Below, piece after piece: positions 50,971 to 59,291 of a DNA stretch of 64,000 nucleotides (positions are counted from its first letter, which is position 1; each line of letters opens with the position of its first letter). The notes under the pieces were generated by a model, which did no database searches, had not been told where the DNA came from, and worked only from the letters and a program-made list of their open reading frames with translations. The stretch is from Caminibacter pacificus. GTDB lineage: Bacteria; Campylobacterota; Campylobacteria; Campylobacterales; Nautiliaceae. The translations under genes and the position numbers were made by a program. The stretch spans positions 1 through 64,000 of the forward strand of contig NZ_RJVK01000004.1 in assembly GCF_003752135.1 (NCBI RefSeq), given 5' to 3'.

Positions 50971-52412
50971 ACTCTGCCACACTTGACGGATTTATTGCTA
51001 AGAAAGTAGAAGTCGAGAGCTCTTTTATAAGAGCTTTGCCCGGATTTTCTATTGTAGGGCTTGGAAGCCAGTCGATTCAAGAAGCGAAAGAGAGGGTAAA
51101 ATCCGCACTTTTAAATAACGATTTTGAATTTCCCCCTTTAAAAATCACTATTTCTCTAAGTCCGAGCGACCTAAGGAAAGAAGGTAGCCATTTCGATTTA
51201 CCCATAGCGTTAAGCATTTTGTATCATAATAAAGAGTTTGATTTTGAGGACTTTTTGGTACTCGGAGAGCTCGGGCTTGACGGGAGGCTTAAAGATACGA
51301 CTTCTATTTTTCCTCTTATTCTTTCTCTCAGACCCAAAAAAGTTATTATTCCTCTTGAAAGTGCGAAAAAGGTAAGTAAAATACCGGGAGTTGAGATATT
51401 CGCTTTTTCTCATTTAAGCGAATTTGAAAAATTCGAGCCTCAAAAAATAGAAAAATCTTCTTTGAGTTATTCTTATCTTAAAATAGACGGCGAAAAATAC
51501 TATTACGACGATAGTTTCAGGCTTGATTTCAGTGATGTTTTAGGACAAGAAAAAGCAAAAGAAGCGGCTTTATATTCCGCGGCCGGATTTCATAATATTT
51601 TGTTCGAAGGGTCTCCCGGGGTTGGAAAATCGATGATTATTAGCAGACTTAGGTATATTATGCCTCCTATGAGTCTTGATGAGATACTTGAAGTTGAGAA
51701 AATAAATGCGATAGAGGGTAATGATGTCGAATTCAAACCTCACAGGCCTTTTAGAAATCCGCACTACTCATCTACAAGAGCCGCGATTTTCGGTGGCGGA
51801 AGTAGGGGTGCTAAGGTCGGGGAGATTGCTTTTGCGAATAAAGGGATTTTGTTTTTTGACGAGCTTCCTCATTTTCAAAAAGACGTACTTGAAAACTTAA
51901 GACTTCCGCTTCAAGATAAAAAAGTTTTAATCAGCCGTGTAAATTCGAAAGTGGAATACGAAACCGATATTTTATTTGCGGCGGCTATGAATCCTTGTCC
52001 TTGCGGGAATCTATTGAGTTTGCATAAAGAGTGCAGGTGCAACGAGCTTGAGATTAGGCGCTATAAAAACAGAATTTCCGAGCCTCTATATGATAGGATA
52101 GAAATTTATCATCAAATGATTGAAGACGATAGCGAAGAGACAATTTCGAGTAAAGATATGTTCGAGAAGATTTTGATAGCTTTTGAGATGCAAAAAGGTA
52201 AATTTAACGCGAATCTTGAAGAGAATCATAAGTTTGAAATGGAAAACGAGGCATATGATATAATACAAAAAGCGATAAAAAACTTTTCTCTTAGCAAAAG
52301 AAGCGAATTTAACACCCTAAAACTTGCAAAAACTATCGCAAATACCCGAAAAAGAGATAAAATTATAAAAGAAGATATTTTTAAGGCTCTGAGTTTTAGG
52401 AGGAGAGTATGA
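50928..52412 (+). CDS. comM: ComM/YifB-type AAA+ Mg-chelatase-like protein
   Basis: 494 residues. The N-terminal domain ATLDGFIAKKVEVESSF through LPGFSIVGLGSQSIQEAKERVKSAL leads a Mg-chelatase AAA+ core with Walker A EGSPGVGKS, Walker B GILFFDELPHF and AMNPCPCGNL. In naturally competent bacteria ComM is a branch-migration helicase that helps integrate incoming DNA. The only open start is GTG at 50928 inside def (43-base overlap); ATT at 50940 is a weaker option. The nnr gene overlaps its stop by ATGA. Confidence 0.88.
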   Translation: MEKAIKTETKTKKINSATLDGFIAKKVEVESSFIRALPGFSIVGLGSQSIQEAKERVKSALLNNDFEFPPLKITISLSPSDLRKEGSHFDLPIALSILYHNKEFDFEDFLVLGELGLDGRLKDTTSIFPLILSLRPKKVIIPLESAKKVSKIPGVEIFAFSHLSEFEKFEPQKIEKSSLSYSYLKIDGEKYYYDDSFRLDFSDVLGQEKAKEAALYSAAGFHNILFEGSPGVGKSMIISRLRYIMPPMSLDEILEVEKINAIEGNDVEFKPHRPFRNPHYSSTRAAIFGGGSRGAKVGEIAFANKGILFFDELPHFQKDVLENLRLPLQDKKVLISRVNSKVEYETDILFAAAMNPCPCGNLLSLHKECRCNELEIRRYKNRISEPLYDRIEIYHQMIEDDSEETISSKDMFEKILIAFEMQKGKFNANLEENHKFEMENEAYDIIQKAIKNFSLSKRSEFNTLKLAKTIANTRKRDKIIKEDIFKALSFRRRV

Positions 52413-53794
52413 ATCCGGTTTTTAAAGAGGTCTATTCTCTTGATAAAAAATGTTACGAGAAGTTTAATTTGACCGAAGATATTTTAATGGAACACGCCGC
52501 ATATTCAATGGCGCTTGAAATTTATAAAAGATTTCCGAAATTCAGCAAAATAAATATTGTCGCAGGTCCGGGAAACAACGGAGCTGACGGAGTTACGCTT
52601 GCAAGAATTTTGCATGGGGATTATATCGTTAATCTCTATTTGCCGCTTGGGGCTAAATCTCAGATGTGTAAATTGCAGCTTGAGAGATTTGAAGCGGTGG
52701 GAGGAAAAGTAAAAGAGAATTGCGAAAGCGGCGATGTTATCGTGGATGCTTTGTTCGGCAGCGGGCTAAAAAGAGATTTGAGCGATGAGATAGCAGGTCT
52801 CATTCGCAAAATGAATAAAGCAAAAGCGTTTAAAATTGCATGCGACATTCCTACCGGAATAGACGATAACGGAAATTTAAGACCCGTAGCTTTTAAAGCC
52901 GACATTACGGTAACTATGGGAGCTGAGAAGCTAAGCTTGTATAGTGACGCGGCAAAAGATTACGTAGGAGAAATAATAAGAGCCGATTTGGGAGTTAGTT
53001 TTAATAAATACAAAGGTCCTACTCATTATCACGTTTGGGAAAAAGAAGATTTGATACTTCCTCTAAGAGATAAACAAAACGCTCACAAAAGAACTTACGG
53101 ACATTTGGGTGTGCTTGTAGGCGAAAAGCCGGGTGCCGGGATTATGGCGGCTATGGCGGCTTTTAATTTCGGAGCGGGGCTTGTTAGTGTCGTAAGTCAT
53201 GACGATAAAATCAATATCCCTTATGAAATTATGCACTCTCATCATATTCAAGGTTTTAGCGCTTTGGCGTTTGGTATGGGGCTTGATAATCATTTTGACG
53301 ATGAAATGGAAGAGATTTTAAAACTTGACATTCCTATGGTTATTGATGCGGATATGTTTTATAGAAGCGAAATAAGAGATTTTTTAAGTAAGGAAAATAT
53401 AGTCTTAACTCCTCACCCTAAAGAATTTGCGGCGCTTTTGAAGGTAGTGGGGATGGGTGAATATTCTCCAAGCGACGTACAAAAAAACAGATTTTACTTG
53501 GCTGAAGAATTTAGTAAAAAATATCCTAAAATAGTTTTGCTTTTAAAAGGAGCGAATAAGATAATCGCTTACAAAGGAAATCTTCATATCGATCCTAACG
53601 GCAGTGTAGCGCTTGCAAAAGGCGGAAGCGGAGATGTGCTCTCAGGGATGATAGGTTCTTTGTTGGCGCAAGGGTGGCATCCTTTAAAAGCTACGATTCA
53701 CGCAAGCCTTGCGCACTCTATCGCCGGTAACTATGAGCCTAATTACGCTCTTACGCCTCTAAAACTAATAAAAAGGTTAGAAAATCTTGCGTGA
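52409..53794 (+). CDS. nnr: Bifunctional NAD(P)H-hydrate epimerase/dehydratase
   Basis: 461 residues. The N-terminal YjeF/NnrE half has AGPGNNGADGVTLARIL and ACDIPTGIDDNGN. The C-terminal NnrD (ribokinase-like) half has VLTPHPKEFAALL and LAKGGSGDVLSGMIGSLLAQG. It repairs hydrated NADH and NADPH. It overlaps comM by ATGA and the phosphatase gene by eight bases. Confidence 0.92.
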   Translation: MNPVFKEVYSLDKKCYEKFNLTEDILMEHAAYSMALEIYKRFPKFSKINIVAGPGNNGADGVTLARILHGDYIVNLYLPLGAKSQMCKLQLERFEAVGGKVKENCESGDVIVDALFGSGLKRDLSDEIAGLIRKMNKAKAFKIACDIPTGIDDNGNLRPVAFKADITVTMGAEKLSLYSDAAKDYVGEIIRADLGVSFNKYKGPTHYHVWEKEDLILPLRDKQNAHKRTYGHLGVLVGEKPGAGIMAAMAAFNFGAGLVSVVSHDDKINIPYEIMHSHHIQGFSALAFGMGLDNHFDDEMEEILKLDIPMVIDADMFYRSEIRDFLSKENIVLTPHPKEFAALLKVVGMGEYSPSDVQKNRFYLAEEFSKKYPKIVLLLKGANKIIAYKGNLHIDPNGSVALAKGGSGDVLSGMIGSLLAQGWHPLKATIHASLAHSIAGNYEPNYALTPLKLIKRLENLA

Positions 53795-54398
53795 GTTTTT
53801 GAAAGTAATAACCGAAGAGCACAATATTTTAAATCTTTTTTGGTTTAATTTTCACGAGGTGGACGAGGGAGTTTATAGAAGCGCGCAACTCACTCCTTGG
53901 AGACTCAAAAAAATAATAAAAAAATACGGCATAAAAACTATCATAAACCTAAGAGGTAACAACAAAAACTATCTTTATAAAAGAGAAAAAGAGATTTGTG
54001 AGGAGATGGGGGTTGAGTATTATACGGTGGCACTTCTTTCCCGCTCTCCCGAGAGAATCAAAAAACATGAACTTGAAAAGTTGATTCATATCCTAAAAAC
54101 AGCAAAAAAACCTATTCTTTTTCATTGTAAAGCGGGAGCGGATAGGACTGGATTCGTAGCGGTTTTGTGGCATATTTTAAACGGGCGCGATAAAAAATGG
54201 GCTATTGATAAGGAGCTTAGACTGAAATATTTGTATTTGCCATGGAGCAAAGCGGGGAAGATAAAAAGGGTTTTTGAGCTTTATGACGGGAAAAGCGATT
54301 TTGTAGAGTGGTTTGATAAGAATAGAGAAAAATTTAAAGAGTTTAAATCAAGCAAATTAGGCGATTTTATAAGCGATAAGGTGTTAAGAAAGGAATAA
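53787..54398 (+). CDS. Dual-specificity/tyrosine phosphatase-like protein
   Basis: 203 residues. The CX5R active-site loop is FHCKAGADRTGFVAV, with a general-acid region in YYTVALLSRSPERI. The N-terminal VDEGVYRSAQLTPWRLKKIIKKYGIKTIINLRG is typical of Siw14/DUF442-like cysteine phosphatases, which act on phosphotyrosine or inositol pyrophosphates. It starts at TTG 53787 within the nnr end. It converges with dgkA (15-base overlap of 3' ends). Confidence 0.8.
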   Translation: MREFLKVITEEHNILNLFWFNFHEVDEGVYRSAQLTPWRLKKIIKKYGIKTIINLRGNNKNYLYKREKEICEEMGVEYYTVALLSRSPERIKKHELEKLIHILKTAKKPILFHCKAGADRTGFVAVLWHILNGRDKKWAIDKELRLKYLYLPWSKAGKIKRVFELYDGKSDFVEWFDKNREKFKEFKSSKLGDFISDKVLRKE

Positions 54399-54731
54399 GT
54401 TTATTCCCCATATTACAGCAGCCTGAACGAGGCTGAAAAAGACAGCCGCGCTTGCCGTGTCTTTTGCCCTTTTAGCAAATTCATGCCACTCATCAGTTAC
54501 CAAATCTACGGTATATTCTACTGCGGTATTTAGAGCCTCCGTAATTAAAATAAAAATCAAACTCGCTGCCATTATCGATTTTTGTAGAGCGCTTAAATCA
54601 AGAAAAAAAAGAAGCGCCAAAAGAGGAATAATAAACAAAAGCTCAAGCTGAAAGGCTCTTTCTTTAAGAAGTGTCAAGATTCCTTGTAATGCGTAACTTG
54701 CGTTTTTAAAAAGATTATATTTTTTTTTCAA
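54384..54731 (-). CDS. dgkA: Diacylglycerol kinase
   Basis: About 115 residues with three membrane helices. The family signature is ILITEALNTAVEYTVDLVTDEWHEFAKRAKDTASAAV, with the catalytic Glu and Asp/Asn positions kept. I prefer TTG at 54731, which overlaps the transferase stop as TTGA and lies eight bases behind AAAAGG; an ATG at 54761 would overlap by 34 bases. It phosphorylates diacylglycerol to phosphatidic acid. Behind two phosphoethanolamine transferases, which release diacylglycerol from phosphatidylethanolamine, its job is probably to recycle that product. Confidence 0.88.
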   Translation of the reverse strand: MKKKYNLFKNASYALQGILTLLKERAFQLELLFIIPLLALLFFLDLSALQKSIMAASLIFILITEALNTAVEYTVDLVTDEWHEFAKRAKDTASAAVFFSLVQAAVIWGINLFLS

Positions 54732-56296
54732 TATCTGACCTTTTTGATTAATTTTACACAATTTTCAGGATTTTTTAGTGGGTTTTGGCAATTTTTGAAT
54801 TTATAGTGCATCCAGCCGGCACTTCCGTCTATTTGTACCCCGTTTACGTAATATGTGCCGTCTTCATTAGGATTGATAATCTCATATCCCAAATCTTTTG
54901 TTAGCATTTTTGAAATTTCATAGTGGTTGTAAAATTTTTTGTTTAGGTTTTTGTGGTATTTGTCGCTGTAGTACAAAAACGGCACGAACGTATCTCCCCA
55001 AACGAGTTGAGAGTGTCCGTATTTGCCGTGTTCGTCAGGAAATCCTAACATTTCTCCATGGTCTGAGGTGAAGTAGATTACGAAATTTTTATGATGAGTT
55101 TTCATATAGTTTATTACGCTTGAAATTACATAGTCGTTGTAAAGGACGCCGTTGTAATAATCACCTCTTCTTCCGCTGAATTTGTAAAATTTAGAAGGGA
55201 CGTATTTGTTATAAGGAGAGTGGACGGCTTTTAGGTGCAATACTACGAAAGTTTTTTTATCAAACGGGATTTTTTCAAGTGCTTTTACCAAGGAGTCGTC
55301 GTATTTTCTTTTAAATTGCCATTCGAATTTTTTATGTTTTGCGAAATTCATCACTTTTGACATCAAACTAACGTCGCTTTGCATGCTAAGCCAATATGTG
55401 TCGTATCCGTTTTCGTCTGCAAGTTTCATAATGTTGGTTTTGTTATTTAGGAGAAGTTTCATATTGTCGGGTTCTCTTTTATTGTAAAAAAACGTCGTAA
55501 CCGAACAAATCGTTCTCACCGAGCAGCTGATAGCCGGTTTGAATTCGAAATTTTTATCCGTTTTTGCGAGTTTGTCGAGATTCGGCGTGTCGTTTACGTC
55601 CCAGCCGTAGAGGTGCATACGTCTAAAATTGAGACTCTCACCCATAATCATTATAACTATCGGTTTTCCGCCGTCAACTTTTTTTACGACATAAGGTTTG
55701 TAATTGTGATGAGGTTTTTTTCTAAAGGTATCCAAAAAGGCTAAATAAAGGGTGTTTAGGGTGTTGAAATAAGAAAAATGAGTAAAATTAGCAAGATAAA
55801 TATTCGGTTTTTTGTGAATAAAATAAGGATAAACTATTAATAAAAGTATGAAAAATGCGGTTGAGGGTTTTGGGAATTTCAGAGGTTTTAGTTTTTTATC
55901 CAAATAGTAAATAAAAAAGCTAAGCCCTCCCCATAAAATCAATAAAAATATCGTTAAAGGCAAAATATCCGAAATAGAATAAATTACATCTTTTAAATCG
56001 TCGCTATTGCCTAAAATTCCGATTTCATAAGGCATTAGATATGTGTGAAAATATGCGAAATGAGCGATACTTATAAACGCAAAAAGTACAAAAAGCGATA
56101 AAACGCTTGTTAAAAACCATCTCGGAGTAAAGCTTAAAATAAAAGTAATCCCAAGAGTTGCGAAAAATTCACGGCTGAATCTGTACCACGTAAAATCATA
56201 ATACCCGTGAAAAAACAGATTCGTTATAAAATCCGGAGCTATTAAAATAGCGGTCGTTATTAGCATAAAGATTATATTCGGTAGTAATTTTTTCAA
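54728..56296 (-). CDS. Phosphoethanolamine transferase (EptA/EptC-like), copy 2
   Basis: 522 residues: five N-terminal membrane helices (about 5-175) and a periplasmic sulfatase-fold domain. IMGESLNF holds the metal-binding Glu, CSVRTICSVTTFF the nucleophile-region Thr, TSDHGEM the Asp-His pair and HGKYGHSQ the further His. It moves phosphoethanolamine from phosphatidylethanolamine to an acceptor such as lipid A or, as shown for Campylobacter EptC, the flagellar rod protein and glycans. It is a paralogue of the upstream gene, overlapping it by ATGA. Paired Cys in its Thr loop (SCSVRTICS) differ from copy 1. Confidence 0.88.
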   Translation of the reverse strand: MKKLLPNIIFMLITTAILIAPDFITNLFFHGYYDFTWYRFSREFFATLGITFILSFTPRWFLTSVLSLFVLFAFISIAHFAYFHTYLMPYEIGILGNSDDLKDVIYSISDILPLTIFLLILWGGLSFFIYYLDKKLKPLKFPKPSTAFFILLLIVYPYFIHKKPNIYLANFTHFSYFNTLNTLYLAFLDTFRKKPHHNYKPYVVKKVDGGKPIVIMIMGESLNFRRMHLYGWDVNDTPNLDKLAKTDKNFEFKPAISCSVRTICSVTTFFYNKREPDNMKLLLNNKTNIMKLADENGYDTYWLSMQSDVSLMSKVMNFAKHKKFEWQFKRKYDDSLVKALEKIPFDKKTFVVLHLKAVHSPYNKYVPSKFYKFSGRRGDYYNGVLYNDYVISSVINYMKTHHKNFVIYFTSDHGEMLGFPDEHGKYGHSQLVWGDTFVPFLYYSDKYHKNLNKKFYNHYEISKMLTKDLGYEIINPNEDGTYYVNGVQIDGSAGWMHYKFKNCQNPLKNPENCVKLIKKVRY

Positions 56297-57846
56297 TCCT
56301 TGTCCTTGAGTTTAATTATTTTTTGGTTTTTAAATTTATAATGTAAAAATCCTGCGCTTCCGTCTATTTTTACACCGTTTACAAAATAAGTTCCGTTATC
56401 GTTGGGATTGGTGATTTCGTATCCCAAATCTTTTGCAAGCATTTTAGAAATTAAATAGTGATTATAATATTTTTTACTTAATTTTTTGTGAAAGGCGTCG
56501 CTGTAATATATAAAAGGTACATAGGTATCTCCAAAAACGAGTTGAGAGTGTCCGTATTTGCCGTGTTCGTCAGGAAATCCTAACATTTCCGCGTGGTCGG
56601 AAGTGAAGTAGATTATGAAATTTTTATGATGAGCTTTCATATAATTAATTATGCTTGAGATGATATAATCCACGTACAAAACGCTGTCGTAGTAACTGTA
56701 TATTTTGTATTTATGATAGTTTTCATAATTAAAGGGCCATTTATAAAAAGATTTAGGGGTATATTCTTCGTATGGGGAGTGGTCGGCTCTTAGGTGTAGT
56801 ACTATGAAAGTTTTGTTGTTAAAAGGTATTTTTTTTAACTCTTTTATCAGCGCGTCGTCATATTTTTCTTTGAAATCTTTTCTTGTTTTTTTAATATCCG
56901 CATAATTCAAAAGAGAAGAAATCGATGTGCCTTCTTCTTGCATACTTAGCCAATAAGTTTTATAACCGTTTTGTTTGGCAAGTTTTAAAAGGTTTGTTTT
57001 TTGAGATAGTAAAAGGCCGATATTTTGAGGCTCTCTTTTTACGTTAAAAAACGTAACGACGCTTACAGGCGTATTAATTCCCCCGCTGATTGCTTTTGCA
57101 AATTCAAAATTTTTATCCGTTTTTGCGAGTTTGTCGAAGTTCGGCGTGTCGTTTACGTCCCAGCCGTAGAAGTGCATTCTTTTAAAATTAAGACTCTCTC
57201 CCATTATCATAATTACAATCGGTTTTCCTCCGTTTATTTTTTTTACTGTATAAGGTTTGAATTTATGGGTTTTTTGAGGTGAGAGATTATCTATTATCCA
57301 TAAATCAATTGCAAAAAGTGTGTTTAAATAGCTAAAATGCGTAGCGTTTGGCATATATACGGCTTTTTTCTTTGCCATAATAAATGGAAAAATTATCAAA
57401 AGAGTTATTAAAATCAATGAAGTGTATTTATGAGTTTTGGGTTTTGTTTTATGATGAAAAAAATTCAATATAAACAATATGCCTATAAGCGCGAAGATAA
57501 GAAAAATTACTAAAAAAACAATTGATTTTAACGAATCGATGATGTCTTTATATTCGCTAAAAAGCAAATCAAGTTGGTATGGAGGCATATAAGTTCTGAA
57601 ATATCCGTAATAGCCTATTTGAACGAAACTAAGAGCAATAAAAAAAAGTCCCCAAAAAATCTTTTGTTTTTTTGGTAAAAAAGAGATGATAAAAGCTATA
57701 ACAAATGTAATTATTATTTCTTTGATAGTGTTTTTTGAAGTAAAAATATAATAATTTTTCCACCAAAAATTTGCAATGAAATCCGGCAGAAGTAAAAAGA
57801 GAGTAAACAAAACAGCAAATATAAAATTGCCTTTGGTTTTACTCAC
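56293..57846 (-). CDS. Phosphoethanolamine transferase (EptA/EptC-like), copy 1
   Basis: 517 residues, the same architecture as copy 2: membrane helices to about 170, then IMGESLNFKRMHFYGWDV, SGGINTPVSVVTFF, TSDHAEM and HGKYGHSQ. The loop around the probable nucleophile (GGINTP) lacks the cysteines of copy 2, so the acceptors may differ. It overlaps pseI by eight bases, which ties phosphoethanolamine addition to the pseudaminic acid operon. Long stretches of DNA identity with copy 2, for example in the GESLNF region, show a tandem duplication. Confidence 0.88.
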   Translation of the reverse strand: MSKTKGNFIFAVLFTLFLLLPDFIANFWWKNYYIFTSKNTIKEIIITFVIAFIISFLPKKQKIFWGLFFIALSFVQIGYYGYFRTYMPPYQLDLLFSEYKDIIDSLKSIVFLVIFLIFALIGILFILNFFHHKTKPKTHKYTSLILITLLIIFPFIMAKKKAVYMPNATHFSYLNTLFAIDLWIIDNLSPQKTHKFKPYTVKKINGGKPIVIMIMGESLNFKRMHFYGWDVNDTPNFDKLAKTDKNFEFAKAISGGINTPVSVVTFFNVKREPQNIGLLLSQKTNLLKLAKQNGYKTYWLSMQEEGTSISSLLNYADIKKTRKDFKEKYDDALIKELKKIPFNNKTFIVLHLRADHSPYEEYTPKSFYKWPFNYENYHKYKIYSYYDSVLYVDYIISSIINYMKAHHKNFIIYFTSDHAEMLGFPDEHGKYGHSQLVFGDTYVPFIYYSDAFHKKLSKKYYNHYLISKMLAKDLGYEITNPNDNGTYFVNGVKIDGSAGFLHYKFKNQKIIKLKDKD

Positions 57847-58861
57847 CTATGTCCTCCCATCTAAGTCTATCGCCTTTTTCCAAATCGCGGCACGCTTTTT
57901 TGCCGAGAATCTCTGGCAAGTATTTCGGATGAAGTCCGAATCCCGGGCGTATCGCTTTTACGTTTTCACGTGTAAAAGGTTCTCCTTTTTTGATGTCTTT
58001 TACCACATACAAGCTTCTTGCAAACTGCCTTCCACTTTTTGGTTTGAAGTTAATCTCACCTATCATCTCTTCCGTTTCTCTAACTGCTTTTACCATTTCT
58101 TTGAATTCCTCAGGTGTTAGGCTGAAATCTTTATCCGGGCTATCTATCGATTTGTCCAAAATAAAATGTTTTTCAATTATTCTCGCTCCCATAGCCACAG
58201 CCGCTACCGGCGCTGAAATACCTAAAGTATGGTCTGAAAATCCTACTTCTGTTTTAAATATCTCTTTTAATGCCGGGATAGTTTTTAAATTTACTTCGCT
58301 TCTCGGTGCCGGATATGCCGATGTACATTTAAGAAGGGCCGTTTCAACGCCTCTTTTTTTGCATATATCTACGACGTCTTGAATTTCTTGTAAAGTGGCT
58401 ATTCCTGTAGAAATAATTACAGGTTTTCCTTTGCTTGCCGTATAATCTATAAGTTCGTAATCCGTTATTTCAAAAGAAGCGATTTTATATGCCGGAGGGT
58501 TGAATTTTTCAAGAAAATCGACTGCTTCTTTGCTAAATGGAGAGCTGAAAATTTCAAGTCCGAGGTTTCTTGCATATTCAAAAAGCTCTTCGTGCCATTC
58601 AAGCGGCATAGCGGCATTTTTATATAGCTCATACAGGCTACTTCCGTCCCAAAGCGTTCCACCTTTAATGATAAAATCCTCTTTTTTACACTCAATCGTC
58701 ATCCAATCCGCCGTGTAAGTTTGAAGCTTAATAGCGTCCGCTCCCGCCTCTTTTGCGGCGGAAATAGTATCTTTTGCTACTTGAATATCGCCGCTATGGT
58801 TTGCGGATAATTCGGCTATTATGAATACTTTTTTTTGAGTGTCATGGTTTCCTATTTTCAT
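57839..58861 (-). CDS. pseI: Pseudaminic acid synthase
   Basis: 340 residues. The NeuB-type TIM barrel (about 1-275) has IIAELSANHSGDIQVAKDTI, DAIKLQTYTADWMT, the metal-binding EKHFILDKSIDSPDKDFSL and SFEITDYELI. A C-terminal SAF (antifreeze-like) domain (about 285-340) has RSLYVVKDIKKGEPFTRENVKAIRPGFGL. The SPDKDFS and ANHSG forms are typical of PseI rather than NeuB or LegI. It condenses the hexose product of PseG with phosphoenolpyruvate to give pseudaminic acid. It overlaps pseH by 20 bases. Confidence 0.92.
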   Translation of the reverse strand: MKIGNHDTQKKVFIIAELSANHSGDIQVAKDTISAAKEAGADAIKLQTYTADWMTIECKKEDFIIKGGTLWDGSSLYELYKNAAMPLEWHEELFEYARNLGLEIFSSPFSKEAVDFLEKFNPPAYKIASFEITDYELIDYTASKGKPVIISTGIATLQEIQDVVDICKKRGVETALLKCTSAYPAPRSEVNLKTIPALKEIFKTEVGFSDHTLGISAPVAAVAMGARIIEKHFILDKSIDSPDKDFSLTPEEFKEMVKAVRETEEMIGEINFKPKSGRQFARSLYVVKDIKKGEPFTRENVKAIRPGFGLHPKYLPEILGKKACRDLEKGDRLRWEDIGE

Positions 58862-59291
58862 TTTTCAGCTCCATTTTGATGAGGTCGTCTTTTTTATCCG
58901 TTTGGATAAATCCGAATTTTTTATAAAGGTTTATAGCTTTAACGTTATCTTCAAAGACGTAAAGAATTATTTTTTTTGCTTTTAACTCGTTAAAAGCGTA
59001 ATTTATCGCAAATTCCATTAATCTTTTGCCGACTTTTTGTTTATTCGGATTTTTATGTATTCCGATATCGACGTAATCTTTGAAAAGCTCAAAATTTACA
59101 ACCCCCAAGTCATCTACTTTCAAGTAGATTTTGTTAGGTTTATTTTTTAAGCTTTCTATAAACTTCAAATGGTTTTCAAGTGGAATTTCTTCTTTATTAT
59201 ACATCCATTTTCTAATTTCCGGATGATTTCTCCAGCTTAAAACCTCTTTTTTTTCTTCTAAAGATAAATCTTGGAATTTTTTATATTTCAT
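58842..59291 (-). CDS. pseH: PseH-type GNAT N-acetyltransferase
   Basis: About 149 residues with GNAT motifs: WRNHPEIRKWMYNKEEI at the start, IGIHKNPNKQKVGKRLMEFAI for the acetyl-CoA pyrophosphate loop (a divergent Q/RxxGxG/A) and LYVFEDNVKAINLYKKFGF at the end. PseH acetylates the C4 amine made by PseC. I use the ATG at 59291 behind GGAAAG; the longer frame to 59330 lies inside the helicase gene. It overlaps the helicase stop by 11 bases. Confidence 0.88.
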   Translation of the reverse strand: MKYKKFQDLSLEEKKEVLSWRNHPEIRKWMYNKEEIPLENHLKFIESLKNKPNKIYLKVDDLGVVNFELFKDYVDIGIHKNPNKQKVGKRLMEFAINYAFNELKAKKIILYVFEDNVKAINLYKKFGFIQTDKKDDLIKMELKNENRKP

